Of a stretch of DNA of 64,000 bases, positions 43,051-56,888 are shown in pieces. Source of the stretch: Strigamia acuminata (taxonomy: Eukaryota > Arthropoda > Chilopoda > Geophilomorpha > Linotaeniidae); the NCBI GenBank assembly GCA_949358305.1, contig OX442323.1:7688001-7752000 (forward strand), in the 5' to 3' direction. The number at the start of each line of letters is the position of its first letter. Positions within the stretch are counted from its first letter, which is position 1. Both the position numbers and the translations under genes were made by a program. Under the pieces are notes generated by a model. The model ran no database searches, was not told the DNA's origin, and saw only the letters and a program-made list of their open reading frames with translations.

Positions 43051-44117
43051 CCCACAAAAAACAATGCAAGATCACGCGGTACGACGCACGGACTCCCAGC
43101 GCACGGAATGCACGGACTTTCTGTGGACTTTCCGTGCACGGAAGACCGGCGCGGACATTTCCATTGGAGACCAGCGCAGAATTACCTACAGGCAATTCCG
43201 AATCAAAGGCTTCTTTATGGTTTATACATTACTTTGCAGTAGGTATGCCTGGCCTTGATTTGAAAGTGCAGTAAATTCTGCTGAATGCAGTGTTTTAAAC
43301 TCGCAGCAATTGCGATGGTGCCAACTATTGGAAAATAAATTTAAAATGTAAAACCAAAGAATTTGTAAAAAAAATTTGTTTTAATCAATTGCAATAATGA
43401 TATTCTACTTAATTGTTGGATTATGAAACGTGAAACCAATCCCATGATTAGGAAATATAAATTTTATTAAATTCATCGTGTATCTCACATCTCACATTCA
43501 CTGCCATTTACTTAGTGTCATCCAAAAATCAGGTTTTATCAAATCCTGAGGTTATTCTAGTACGTCTTAACTGCCCGGCAGGTCGCGCAACCTGTGGAGC
43601 AACAATTGATGTAAATAGTGCAAGCAGCACGCACGGGAAAGTGCGCACTGATGGGTCCATGCCAGTGCAAGTACATTGGGTAATGTATTATTGCGAGCGC
43701 GCGTGTTTTCACACGATTACAATGTGCTGATTAAACCAACAGCATTATAGAAGCATTATAGACTGATTATATTGTATAATTTTTATTTTAACAAAACCCT
43801 GAATTTCATTTCTAATCGGTTTTTTTTTTTATTGACGCGCACAGAAGCGTTGTAGCATGTTCACACAATGTGGAATTTGCAAATTTGAGAAAGCGGCTTT
43901 CCCAAGGTTGATAAAACGCGCGCGATCGTGCGGAATATACAAATAAGTGAAATCCGCAAAATCAGCCATGAGACTGCGAACAGGGGGTCAAGGTATAGGC
44001 CGCCGTAATGTTAAAAATAGGGTCCCTTTCGCACTCCGAGAAATCCGCATGCGCGCCATAAGGTTAAGCTCTCCAGAAGCGTGTGTCGCACGCGTCGGCG
44101 CGCCGCTAAAAACATAT
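43051..44117. other. Right end of the 12-kb unit, no gene recognised
   Basis: Mixed composition, frames below 75 codons apart from repeat-shared ones. The last part (tcgcactccgagaaatccgcatgcg near 44030-44053) partly resembles the left end of the unit (ttttcgcggattgg...gtgaaatccgcat) in direct orientation. Confidence 0.4.
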
Positions 44118-47100
44118 CCTTTTCGCGGATTGGCTTCCGTGAAATCCGCATTTCGGGGGCGACTATTCTGGGGATTCCGGGTGGACCAAACTCTTCCGGA
44201 AAACGTCCGGGGTGGTGTTGGGAGTGTCAATAGACTGTTTTGTGTCAAGGTTGTCAATTTTCATGTGAGTATTGGAAGGTTCATTTCTGCACATTCTCAT
44301 GTATTTTTTTTCACAGGAGCGACAAGGAGCGATGAAGCGGGATCGAGCGAGAGTGGGTAAAATAAACTGGTTTACGTCTCCAATGCGCGTTCAAGATGGA
44401 ATACGAACTCGGAATCGACTCCAACACGCGTTCGCGTGACATACGGACGCATTCACGACCCAGATCAAAAAATGATCTCGTATTCGACTCGTTTTCGAGT
44501 CGAATGCAAATTTTGCCCTTCTTTGACGCGAAATCGTATTCGACTCGTTTTCGAGTCGAATGCGAGTTTTGCCCTTCTTCAACGCGAAATCGTATTCGAC
44601 TCGTTTTCGAGTCGAATGCGAATTTTGCCCTTTCTCAACGCGAAATCGTATTCGACTCGTTTTCGAGTCGAATGCGAGTTTTGCCCTTCTTCAACGCGAA
44701 ATCGTATTCGACTCGTTTTCGAGTCGAATGCGAATTTTGCCCTTCTTCGACGCGAAATCGTATTCGACTCGTTTTCGAGTCGAATGCGAAATCGTATTCG
44801 ACTCGTTTTCGAGTCGAATGCGAGTTTTGCCCTTCTTCAACGCGAAATCGTATTCGACTCGTTTTCGAGTCGAATGCGAATTTTGCCCTTTCTCAACGCG
44901 AAATCGTATTCGACTCGTTTTCGAGTCGAATGCGAGTTTTGCCCTTCTTCAACGCGAAATCGTATTCGACTCGTTTTCGAGTCGAATGCGAATTTTGCCC
45001 TTCTTCAACGCGAAATCGTATTCGACTCGTTTTCGAGTCGAATGCGAATTCGTATTCGACTCGTTTTCGAGTCGAATGCGAATTTTGCCCTTCTTCAACG
45101 CGAAATCGTATTCGATTCGCTTTCGAATCGTATACGAGATGGTCGATTTTTGTTTCCCGGACTTTGATTTGTATTCGAGTTGTTACGAGTTCGTATTTTG
45201 ATCGTATTCGTATTCGAATCGAATTCGAATCGTATTCGAATCGAATACGAATCGAATTCGAGTCGTATTCGAGATGGTCGATGATTTCCACTCGCTCGTA
45301 TACGCGTTGTATACGAGCTCGTATTTTGATCGTAATCGTAAACGAATCGTTTACAAGTCGTATACAAGTCGTATACGACGTGTATACACCTCGTATACGA
45401 ACGAAGTTTGTGAAAACACAATTTCCAAATAAGACGTATGTGACTACTATGTGTTTTCATGTCGTAGTAAGTGTCCGGTGGATTTTCCAAACTTCGTTCG
45501 TATACGAGGTGTATACACGTCGTATACGACTTGTATACGACTTGTAAACGATTCGTTTACGATTACGATCAAAATACGAGCTCGTATACAACGCGTATAC
45601 GAGCGAGTGGAAATCATCGACCATCTCGAATGCGACTCGAATACGATTCGAATACATCTCGAATACATCTCGAATACGAGTCGTACGAGTCAAAGTCCGG
45701 GAACGGGTCATCGACTATCTCGTATTCGAGTTGTTACGAGTTCGTATTTTGATCGTATTCGTATTCGAATCGAATTCGAATCGTATTCGAATCGAATACT
45801 AATCGAATTCGAGTCGTATTCGAGATGGTCGATGATTTCCACTCGCTCGTATACGCGTTGTATACGAGCTCGTATTTTGATCGTAATCGTAAACGAATCG
45901 TTTACAAGTCGTATACAAGTCGTATACGACGTGTATACACCTCGTATACGAACGAAGTTTGTGAAAACACAATTTCCAAATAAGACGTATGTGACTACTA
46001 TGTGTTTTCATGTCGTAGTAAGTGTCCGGTGGATTTTCCAAACTTCGTTCGTATACGAGGTGTATACACGTCGTATACGACTTGTATACGACTTGTAAAC
46101 GATTCGTTTACGATTACGATCAAAATACGAGCTCGTATACAACGCGTATACGAGCGAGTGGAAATCATCGACCATCTCGAATGCGACTCGAATACGATTC
46201 GAATACATCTCGAATACATCTCGAATACGAGTCGTACGAGTCAAAGTCCGGGAACGGGTCATCGACTATCTCGTATTCGAGTTGTTACGAGTTCGTATTT
46301 TGATCGTATTCGTATTCGAATCGAATTCGAATCGTATTCGAATCGAATACTAATCGAATTCGAGTCGTATTCGAGATGGTCGATGATTTCCACTCGCTCG
46401 TATACGCGTTGTATACGAGCTCGTATTTTGATCGTAATCGTAAACGAATCGTTTACAAGTCGTATACAAGTCGTATACGACGTGTATACACCTCGTATAC
46501 GAACGAAGTTTGTGAAAACACAATTTCCAAATAAGACGTATGTGACTACTATGTGTTTTCATGTCGTAGTAAGTGTCCGGTGGATTTTCCAAACTTCGTT
46601 CGTATACGAGGTGTATACACGTCGTATACGACTTGTATACAACTTGTAAACGATTCGTTTACGATTACGATCAAAATACGAGCTCGTATACAACGCGTAT
46701 ACGAGCGAGTGGAAATCATCGACCATCTCGAATGCGACTCGAATACGATTCGAATACATCTCGAATACATCTCGAATACGAGTCGTACGAGTCAAAGTCC
46801 GGGAACGGGTCATCGACTATCTCGTATTCGACTCGAAAACGAGTCGAATACGATTTCGCGTTGAGAAAGAAAGGGCAAAATTCGTACTCGACTCGAAAAC
46901 GAGTCGAATACGATTTTGCGTTGAAGAAGGGCAAAATTCGTACTCGACTCGAAAACGAGTCGAATACGATTTCGCGTTGAAGAAGGGCAAAATTCGCATT
47001 CGACTCGAAAACGAGTCGAATACGATTTCGCGTTGAAGAAGGGCAAAATTCGCATTCGACTCGAAAACGAGTCGAATACGATTTCGCGTTGAAGAAGGGC

Positions 47101-50100
47101 AAAATTCGCATTCGACTCGAAAGCGAGTCGAATACGATTTCGCGTTGAAGAAGGGCAAAACTCGTATTCGATTCGAAAGCGAATCGAATACAATTTTGCG
47201 TTGAAAAAGGACAAAAATCGTATTCGATTCGCTTTCGAATCGAATACGAGTTTTGTCCTTTTTCAACGCTTGGGAAAAGGACTCGAATGCGCCTCCACGT
47301 TGCAATGCGCATTTGTGTAAACGATGATGGAATCCCCTGCTTAAATACTGGCTATCGCGTCACGTAACAGCAACGTGCCACGTCACGTAATTGCAACGTG
47401 CCGCGCTATGCCACACAATGTGCCGCCGCGATAGGCCATTGAACCCGAATGTGTGTGATGCGAAACGCGCGAGTACGCGCGCGGAGAACGCGCGGCAATG
47501 CTAGCAACAGGAGCGCAACTGCCCAAGAAATTGCTCAACAATAAAAGGCACGTGGAAGCACGTGCCTGAAACAATAGGCACTTCAAATAAAGTTATTGTT
47601 AAAAAACGGGCTTGAAAACCAACAATTACACAATAATTAAGGGGCAAGAAATGAACTTTGCTGCAATGCAAAGTTCTCAAAATACAGAGAAATGAAAGTT
47701 ACACTTGTATAAAGAATTGACAATGTTTGAAACCAATAAAAACTACAAAAACACACTTGTAAAAAACCCAAAACAACCCCCAGAATGAATTATTTGACTC
47801 AAATTAACCCTAAAACAGTCTTGGAGGTCGTGCAGACGACAGAGTCGGATCGGAAGGTTGCTAAAACCTGACGCCAAAACTAGCAATGGGACAGCTAGTT
47901 AGAAAACAGCTTTTTCATCAATCATGAATGCTGAAAACCTCACCCAGGGGTAGAAAATGATGGAGAGAACGTTTTCGCCATCTAAAACGGTCTAAAACGG
48001 GTCTAAAATGCCTAAACCGGCGCCTGGAACGTGGCGCAGTTGTTGGGTCAAATATTGTCAAAAATCAGTGGAAATTTGTCAAATACTGGCAAAAATCTGC
48101 TGAAATTTGTCAAAAATTGCCAAATTTTGGCGCAAGTTACGTGAGGTTTGCGCGCATCCAACTATGACGAAAAATCCATGCGTGTGCACGCGCGATTTAC
48201 TGGCGCGTTGGAAGCGTTAAAATAAATTTTTCCAATATCTAACACAATTTGCACCGAATTATGGCAATTTTTGACAAATTTACATGGATTTTTGCCAGTA
48301 TTTGACAAATTTCCACGGATTTTTGACAATATTTGACAAATTCCAGACAAATTTCAGACAAATTTCAATTAATTTTAGAAATTTTATGAGAAATTTCAGC
48401 AAATGTTTGAGGATTGAGGAAATCTTCTGAAATTTGTCAAATATAGGCAAAAATCTTCTGAAATTTGTCAAATACAGGCAAAAATCTGCTGAAATTTGTC
48501 AAAAATTGCCCAAATTCCGTGCAAGTTTTGCAAGTTTTGCGCGCATCAAATCGTATGCGCGCCTATACTATTGCACGAGCGCATTGACGCGTGATGAACA
48601 CCGACCACGTTTACGAAGTGAATTCGAGCTACAAAAGTATCGAGTCGCCATTCTATGATGGAAAAAAAAAATTAAGTGTAAACAAACAAAATAAAACCTT
48701 TAATATACAAGAAACGTACAATTCCACTCAACTTTGTTTCAAATTTTATTTATTGGATCATTGAAAATAAACAGTAGTGTTGTGCACTGTACGCTTAAGT
48801 GTATACCGGCGATGCGTTGTTTTGTGGTGGGGATTTGCCTCGATAATTGATCTTTTCTCTTTGTTTGCAATATTTTTTTGGCCTTTTTTGTTGATTTTTC
48901 GGTTTGAAATTGTTTTTTTCCGGTGTAATTTAAGTGGTGGAAGGTTGTTGGCGTGTGTTGAGGGTAATTTTGGCGGTTTTTGGGTCGGGATTAGTGTTTT
49001 CTGCGATTTTTTATCGGTATTTTCGGTAACGCATGCGAATCGCCGTCGATGCGTCGACCGTAGCAAGTGTGGTTGAAGTGATTTCGTTCATTCGTTATTT
49101 TAATGAAAATTAGGTATTTATTGTGACCACACGAGCACGTAGCAAGTGCGCGCGCAAGTTAAATGTGTAGAGGCCTGTGAGAAAATAAAACGTGCGTGGA
49201 AGCGGCGTAAATATTCTTTGGTGACTGCCATGGGTTTGTGCTTTGTCGTGGGCGCGATATGTCTGCGATATATATGCGTTAGGGATGAGAACGGGACCAA
49301 TTTTCGGGTCCCGACCCGTCCCGGGTCCATTACGTTAGCGTAATACGCGCGTATGATTGCATAATTGAAATAAATCAGTATTAAGCCTAATATTAGGCCT
49401 AATAATGCTAAAATAAAGTAAAGAAACAACAATATTTTGGTCATACAGTGTAATTTACTTTTAATAATGAGTTTGTTGTTGTTGTTTATTTACTTTATTT
49501 TAGCATTATCAGGCTCAATATTAGGCTTAATAGTGATAAATAACAACTGGAATTAGAAAATTGTCTCCGCCTCGCAGTACGAATTTAGCAACTGTAATCC
49601 CGTCCCGTCCCGTATCCGCATAGGGCAAACATTACCAGTCCAGTCCCTATCCCGGTCCGTTCTTATCCCTAATATGCGTGATGTAGCGCGTTTGCGCGCG
49701 CGATCTAGTGCGTTTGAGCGCGCGATGTAGCACCTTGAGCGTGTCCAAATGTGTACAGGTGCTCAAAAGATGTGCGAGGGCTTCACGTGCATACACGAAG
49801 CATAAACGTGAAGAAAACAGCAGAAGCAGTTGTGTGTGATATTTATAAAACCACATCACACAAGGGAATACTACTAATGATACAAAAAGCAATAAACTTT
49901 ATGAATATTGAAATAAACTTACAAAATGGTGGAAAAAACATGGCGTACTGCCTTGAATATATGCCGGGATGTTATCAATCTTCCGGGCCCCATGTGTGTT
50001 TGATTTTAGTCCTAATTTTGGTGTATTTTTTTTTTTTTGCCTTGGTTTTTCTTGTTTCTTGGAGAGTGCTGAGGCATGCCGAGGTGTTCTCGGGCGTGTG

Positions 50101-53100
50101 CGCCTGTTGAAGATCGAGCGTTTCATATTTTGTGTTTAATAAGCCTACCGTGGTGCCTCGAGCGTTTATTAATTTCTCCACTCGAGGCACTTCACTAACA
50201 CCTCCCCGGTGTTTAAACGAGTAGCGGCGCTTATTTGACCCCGGTGTTTACTGTTTAAAATTGTCGTGTGTTTTCAAAGTTCTTAATTTGTTTAAAAGCA
50301 AACAAAATGGATATTTGTTAATTTTTATTTGATTTTATCAATTTCTATTGGTTTCTTGCTGATTTTTAATCGGTTTTTCTCTATTTGTGACAATTTTTGC
50401 CAATTTTAATCGTTATTTGTCATTCTGAATTGATTATTGTCCGATTTCAGTCGATTTTTGTTGATTTTTAATCATGTTTGTTCGTTTTTAATCAATTTTT
50501 GTCCCATGCCTTACGATCAGTTCGAATAATTGACACCATACTGTGCTGTTACTCGTATTCAAGATGGCGTCGCAAACTCAAGGCCGAATTCCGCTGATTT
50601 CATTTATTGCGACTGTTTGCGCTCCATACGTGTGAAAAGGATTATGGGAAAAATCCTCAATGCAGGCCATTTTGGTGTTAAATGAGCGAAGAAGGCAGGA
50701 GATGAGGAAAATTTGTAAAATTTCAAAAAAAAGCTAAACAATCAAAATTTACATGAAGATCAATATTTCTGGCTCGAAATGCATGTATCAGCAATTTCGG
50801 GATATTTTCGGGGTGAAATTGACTCGTTCGGAACACTGGGAAGGAACCCCACCCCGCATTCCCCATGCGTCGGCGCGCGCGTAGACGAAAATTCAAATCC
50901 AGGTGTTCAGACGGCCCCACGTTATTTTCGGGTTCCAAGTTGGGTTTCACAAATGTACCGTATTGCCTTGAATAAACGCCGGGACGTTTATTAAACTTCT
51001 CGTGTGTGTTTAATTTTGATCCGCATTTAACTGTTTTTTTTTTCACCGAAAGTTACTTCATTTTTTATTAACATGGAAAAAGAATGAACCTTTACAAAAT
51101 ACTAATAATAACGTTATAATAAGCAGTTACAATTGAAATTAAAACAACATTTTTTTTTTAATTAGAAACCAAAGCAGAATCATCCCTAAATTCTGACACG
51201 GCGTTGTCAAACAAACAGTTGGCGCCAAAACGAGAAATTAGGCAACAAAACATTTTGAATGCTACAAAAACACATTAAATAACCATAAAACAAATAAAAA
51301 TAAATACAACAGCTAAACCAAATTGTAATAAACAAGACAGCAAAGTGCGGGAGTGAGTGACAACGCCAAAAAAACGCCCGAAAACGCCCCAAGAACGCAC
51401 CAAAACGCCCCAAGAACGCACCAAAACGCCAGATAACCGTGCAACTTGAGGCAAAAAACATGCGAACATAATTTTTTGCTTTGAGTGGCACGATTTTCAG
51501 GCTTTTTGGAGCATTTTGAAGCGTTTTGGGGCGTTTTAGAACGTTTTTGCTTATTTTTTAGCATTCTCATGCGAGCTCGCGCGTGCAGGCGAGAAAAAAA
51601 CAAACTTATTTCTTCAAGAGTTAAAAAAAAAATAACCCTAACCAGGAAATTACTGTAAAAACAACGGCTTGCCTCGAATAAACGCCGGGGCGTTTACTAA
51701 TTTTCAAGACTGGAAGTGAGGCGAGATGTTGTTTGCTTTATTTGTTAAAACAAATTAGGCGTCACTAATTCACCTGTATTAGGGTTTCGGTTCTGAGAAA
51801 CCGGACGAGGAGTCACAATAACGGGACACGGGAAATTTCAAAACTTACCGGTTCCGTCAAAACGCCATTGAAACGTTACATTTTTATAGCGTGTCAATGA
51901 TAAAAATGGTCATTTTGGATGAAAAACGGCCATTTTGGATGAAAAATGGCCATTTTTACTATAAAAAATGGCTGAAAATGGCCATTTTTACTATGACAAA
52001 TGGCTGAAAATGGCCATTTTAATAAAAAAAGGCCATTTTTACTTCGAAAATTGGCTAAAAATGGCCACTTGAGTGAGTGACAACGCCAAAAAACGCGTGC
52101 AAACGCCTGCGAACGCCCCAAAACGCCCCAAAACGCCAGATGACAATGCAACTTGAGGCATAAAACTTGAAAACACAATTTTAAACGTCACAAAAGTTGA
52201 AACAAAGATGAAAAATTAATTTTTTGCCTCAAGTTGCGCGATTTTCAGGCCTTTTGGAGTGTTTTTGAGCATTTTTTGGCGTTCTCAGCGGCGTGTTTGC
52301 CTCAAATAAACGCCGGTTTAAACAAAAAATGACGTCATTTTTGGTTTAAAATTGAAGTAAAACACAAAATATTTTAGTTTTTAAATGCAACTGGTCTAAA
52401 TTTTGTCAAATGTTGTCATACTTCTTGAAAGTCATCATTTATTGATAAAAAATTTGAAAATTTACCTAATTGTAGCATGTATTTGTGGTTAGTTTTGATT
52501 TGAATTCAAACTGTAATTTTTTGCTTCGAGTTGCGCGATTTTCAGGCGTTTTGGGGCGTTTTTGAGCTTTTTTTGACGTCCTCAGGCGAGCTCGCGCGTG
52601 CACGTCACAAGTAACCCTAATCAGGAAAGAACCTACAAAAACTATGGCTTGCCTCGCATAAACGCCGGGGCGTTTATTCATTTTCAAAAAGACAAATGAA
52701 ATGGATAAATAAAGAAATTAGCGGGGAAATCCAGCATGGCGCCCACTTCAAATCCGCTAGAGCGGCAAAACACGACATTTGAATTTCAACACAAGAATAA
52801 AATCAAGAATACACACTGTATTGAATAAAATAACATTAGGAAATGTAATTTCCTACAACAAAAGCACTATTTATTAAAAGAACACTTGAAAATAATCGTT
52901 TGCCGAACGGAATGAACTCGGTCAGCAGCGCACAAGTGCGTACCGACAACGAACGCTCGAAACGACAAAACGACCGTTCCGGGACAAAAATAAAGCAAAC
53001 CAATCGACAGATCACCCCCAAATTAGTCTAAATCAATTCTAAAACCTATCCATAACACAAGAATAAGGTCCAAACAAAAGGTTAGAAGTTTGAACACAAC

Positions 53101-56100
53101 CGAACTAGATTAAGAAATATGACGTCACGCGTCTTACGCAAGTGATCTGTAAATCGACGAATGCACTAAAAATCATCCAAAATCACACAAAATGAGCAAG
53201 AATTAAAGAAATAAGACACAGAGAAGTAATAAAACTTTAAATAGCAATGAATAAAGATAATATCAATATCATAGACACTAAAATTCATGAAAACACTGTA
53301 ACTTTTAATAAATCACAAAAAATGAAAGTTTAATATGTAAAAATATCTAAAAAGCTGAAATTCAAGAAAAGCAAAAATTAAAGACACTTTGTTAACTTTA
53401 ATTAAGACAATAAATGACATAAAATCCGGACACAACAATTATTCCATTTTGGATGAAAAACGGCCCTTTTGGATGAAAAACGGCCATTTTGGATGAAAAA
53501 CGGCTAAAAATGACCATTTTTCTATGAAAAATGGCTAAAAATGGCTAAAAATGGCCATTTGATTGAATGACAACGCCAAAAAACGCCCAAGAACGCCCGC
53601 AAATGCCTAAAAATGCCTAAAAACGCCCCAAAACGCAAAATGACAATGCAACTTGAGGCAAAAAACATGAGAACACAATTGTAAACGTTACAAAAGTTGA
53701 AACAAAAATAAACAATTAATGTTTTGCCTCGAGTTGCACGATTTTCAGGCGTTTTGGAGTATTTTTTGGCGTTCTCAGGCGTACTCGCGCGTACACGTCA
53801 CTGCCGAGTAAAAAAAACATACTTATTTCTTCAAGAGTTAAAAAGGAAGTAACCCTAATCAGGAAAAAAAATGCAAAAACAATGGCTTGCCTCGAACAAA
53901 CGCCAGAAGTGAGGCGAGATGTTGTTTGCTTTATTTATTAAATCAAATTAGGCGTTGCTAATTCACCTGTATCTCTTAGTTCGACGTAAGAACACGCGCT
54001 TTTTTTAAAATGAAAGCCCAAGTTGGGTTTCATAAACGTACCGTATTGCCTTGAATAAAAGCCGGGGTGTTTATTAATTTTTAAGACCAGAAACGAGGCG
54101 AGATCACGACTCAAGATTAAACGAGAAGAAATAAACGTGTTTCTTCTAAAGGAAGTAACCCTAATCAGGAAAAACTTACATAAACAATGGTTTGCCTTGA
54201 ATAAACGCCGGGGCGTTTATAAATTTTCAAGACGGGAGGCAAGGTGAGATGATGATGCGGTGCGACGCGAATAAAAGCCCAAGTTGGGTATTGCCTCGAA
54301 TAAACGCCGGGGCGTTTATTAATTTTCAAAACCGGAAATGAGGCGAGATCAAAACGCCATTGAAACGTTACATTTTAATAACGTTTCAACGATAAAAACG
54401 GCCATTTTTGATTAAAAAAACGACTAAAAATGGCCATTTTACTATAAAAACGGTGAAAAAAAAACATTTTTACTCTGAAAAATGGCTAAAAATGGCCATT
54501 TTGACGAAAAACGGCCATTTTTACTACGGAAAATGCTAAAAATGGCCACTTGAGTGAGTGACAACGCCAAAAAACGCCTGCGAACGCCTGCGAACACATA
54601 AAAACACTCCAAAACGCCAGATGACAATGCAACTTGAGGCAAAAAACATGAGAACACAATTTTAAACGTCACAAAAGTTGAAATAAAGATGAAAAATTAA
54701 TGTTTTGCCTCGAGTTGCGCGATTTTCAGGCGTTTTTGAGCGTTTTTTAGCATTTTTTGGCGTTCTCAGGCGTGCTCGTGTGTACACGTCACTGCCGAAG
54801 AAAAAAACAAACTTATTTCTTTTAGTTAAAATGTATTTCAAGCTTTAACAGGGGTTTAAACAGGAAATGACATCATTTTTAGTTTAAAATTGAAGTAAAA
54901 CACAAAATATTTTAGTTTTTGAATGCAACTGATCCACGTTATGTCAAATGTTTCCATTACTTCTTGAAAGCCAAAAAATTTGAAAATTTAGCTAATTTCA
55001 GCATGTATTTGTAGCTAGTTTTGATTTGAATACACACTGTAATGTTTTGCCTCGAGTTGCGCGATTTTCAGGCGTTTTGGGACGTTTTGGAGCAAAAAAA
55101 ACAAACTTAATTCTTCAAGAGTTAAAAAGGAAGTAATCCTAATCAGGAAAAGCCCACAAAAAACAATGCAAGATCACGCGGTACGACGCACGGACTCCCA
55201 GCGCACGGAATGCACGGACTTTCTGTGGACTTTCCGTGCACGGAAGACCGGCGCGGACATTTCCATTGGAGACCAGCGCAGAATTACCTACAGGCAATTC
55301 CGAATCAAAGGCTTCTTTATGGTTTATACATTACTTTGCAGTAGGTATGCCTGGCCTTGATTTGAAAGTGCAGTAAATTCTGCTGAATGCAGTGTTTTAA
55401 ACTCGCAGCAATTGCGATGGTGCCAACTATTGGAAAATAAATTTAAAATGTAAAACCAAAGAATTTGTAAAAAAAATTTGTTTTAATCAATTGCAATAAT
55501 GATATTCTACTTAATTGTTGGATTATGAAACGTGAAACCAATCCCATGATTAGGAAATATAAATTTTATTAAATTCATCGTGTATCTCACATCTCACATT
55601 CACTGCCATTTACTTAGTGTCATCCAAAAATCAGGTTTTATCAAATCCTGAGGTTATTCTAGTACGTCTTAACTGCCCGGCAGGTCGCGCAACCTGTGGA
55701 GCAACAATTGATGTAAATAGTGCAAGCAGCACGCACGGGAAAGTGCGCACTGATGGGTCCATGCCAGTGCAAGTACATTGGGTAATGTATTATTGCGAGC
55801 GCGCGTGTTTTCACACGATTACAATGTGCTGATTAAACCAACAGCATTATAGAAGCATTATAGACTGATTATATTGTATAATTTTTATTTTAACAAAACC
55901 CTGAATTTCATTTCTAATCGGTTTTTTTTTTTATTGACGCGCACAGAAGCGTTGTAGCATGTTCACACAATGTGGAATTTGCAAATTTGAGAAAGCGGCT
56001 TTCCCAAGGTTGATAAAACGCGCGCGATCGTGCGGAATATACAAATAAGTGAAATCCGCAAAATCAGCCATGAGACTGCGAACAGGGGGTCAAGGTATAG

Positions 56101-56169
56101 GCCGCCGTAATGTTAAAAATAGGGTCCCTTTCGCACTCCGAGAAATCCGCATGCGCGCCATAAGGTTAA
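44118..56169. repeat. 12,102-bp unit, second copy, lacking the last 49 bp
   Basis: Near-exact copy of 32016-44068 at a fixed offset of 12,102. It ends ...ggttaag and returns to the retrotransposon LTR at gcaacataatg; the g at 56170 could belong to either. Sub-blocks: tandem palindromes 44481-45127, 551-bp hairpin units 45272-46817, inverted array 46820-47270. Confidence 0.88.
49280..49671. mobile_element. hAT-type MITE, copy in the second 12-kb unit
   Basis: Same element and same ATATGCGT duplication as at 37178, so it was copied with the unit. Confidence 0.85.
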
Positions 56170-56839
56170 GCAACATAATGATCCCAGCACTTCGACTTCA
56201 ATTGCCGGCGGTGGCATGATTCTGTAGAATCATGCAACGGTTCTTTGTGAATAAATCAACAAAGAACCAAAAGGTTTTTTTTACGTGAACAACGAATCAT
56301 ATTTCTTAAGTAACAATACCAAACAGAAAATAATCAAACAGAGCTGCCGGATGGCCGGTTGTTTGGGTTTATATAACCTGACTGGATTAGAGATTAATCC
56401 AATCAACCAATTGGAACATGGGTTCCACGAATCCCTCCAATCCCGTATCGCCGGAAGTGGATACGGAGGAGCAATATGCTAATTCACACCACAACCGGAA
56501 CTGGATACCCAGGACCGGAAATGGATCCACCACTCACATCGATCGGTTGATCGATGGATTATCAAATCTCCATTTCTGCTGAACTAGAGATTCCCATCAC
56601 TTAGTGTGAACAATAATTATTAATATATATTTATATTAATCCTAATAAAGTGTCGTTTCATACAAATAAATATATTCTTATATTTATTTACCAGTTTTCT
56701 TAACTCGCAATTCGAATTTACCGCTGAATTATAATCGCGCCATCTAGTGGCGACTCGGAGCATTGACAAATGCGGGTTTCGCCAAAAACACTTAAAATTC
56801 GGCCGTGTTATTAATAAATAGCACTTATAAACCGTCATA
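56170..56839 (-). mobile_element. 5' (right) LTR, outer part, 670 bp
   Basis: Equals 19419-20088. Together with 30929-32015 it restores exactly 1757 bp, the length of the left LTR, so nothing was lost or duplicated (beyond at most one base) when the 24-kb insert came in. Confidence 0.92.
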
Positions 56840-56888
56840 TCTTCGAACGATGACGACGACTCCTTACCGGCCGCATAATACTTTAACA

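Larger units (their letters stand above)
32016..44117. repeat. 12,102-bp unit, first copy, inside the retrotransposon LTR
   Basis: Begins ccttttcgcggattgg; the same sequence restarts at 44118. Reported open frames keep a constant offset of 12,102. No convincing gene. Left to right: 0.36 kb unique, a 2.8-kb palindrome-rich block, 2 kb with TTTGTCAAA-type repeats, a hAT-type MITE, 4 kb of dispersed AATAAACGCC...GGCGTTTATT and GGCCATTTTGGATGAAAAACGG motifs, 1 kb unique, and a 49-bp GC-rich end (44069-44117) absent from the second copy's right edge. Class unknown. Confidence 0.85.
18332..56839 (-). mobile_element. Gypsy-type LTR retrotransposon with long LTRs and a third ORF, split by a 24-kb insert
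   Basis: Minus-strand order: 5' LTR (right, split), tRNA-Gln-type PBS, leader, Gag, protease-RT-RNase H, integrase, ORF3, PPT, 3' LTR (left). Without the nested insert it is 14,354 bp. LTR tips on the plus strand are TGTGACGG... and ...CCGTCATA. The host tctt is duplicated at 18328-18331 and 56840-56843 (or atctt if the LTR ends one base earlier). In the stretches I compared the LTRs show a single difference (19169 G, 31766 A), which implies a recent insertion. It is described as a Metaviridae-type genomic element only. Confidence 0.92.

Noticed and set aside
32016-44068. Helitron (TC...CTRR between A and T) as identity of the 12-kb unit
   Set aside because: The left end can be read as A|TC, but the right end ggttaag|c is not CTRR|T and no hairpin or Rep/helicase is seen.
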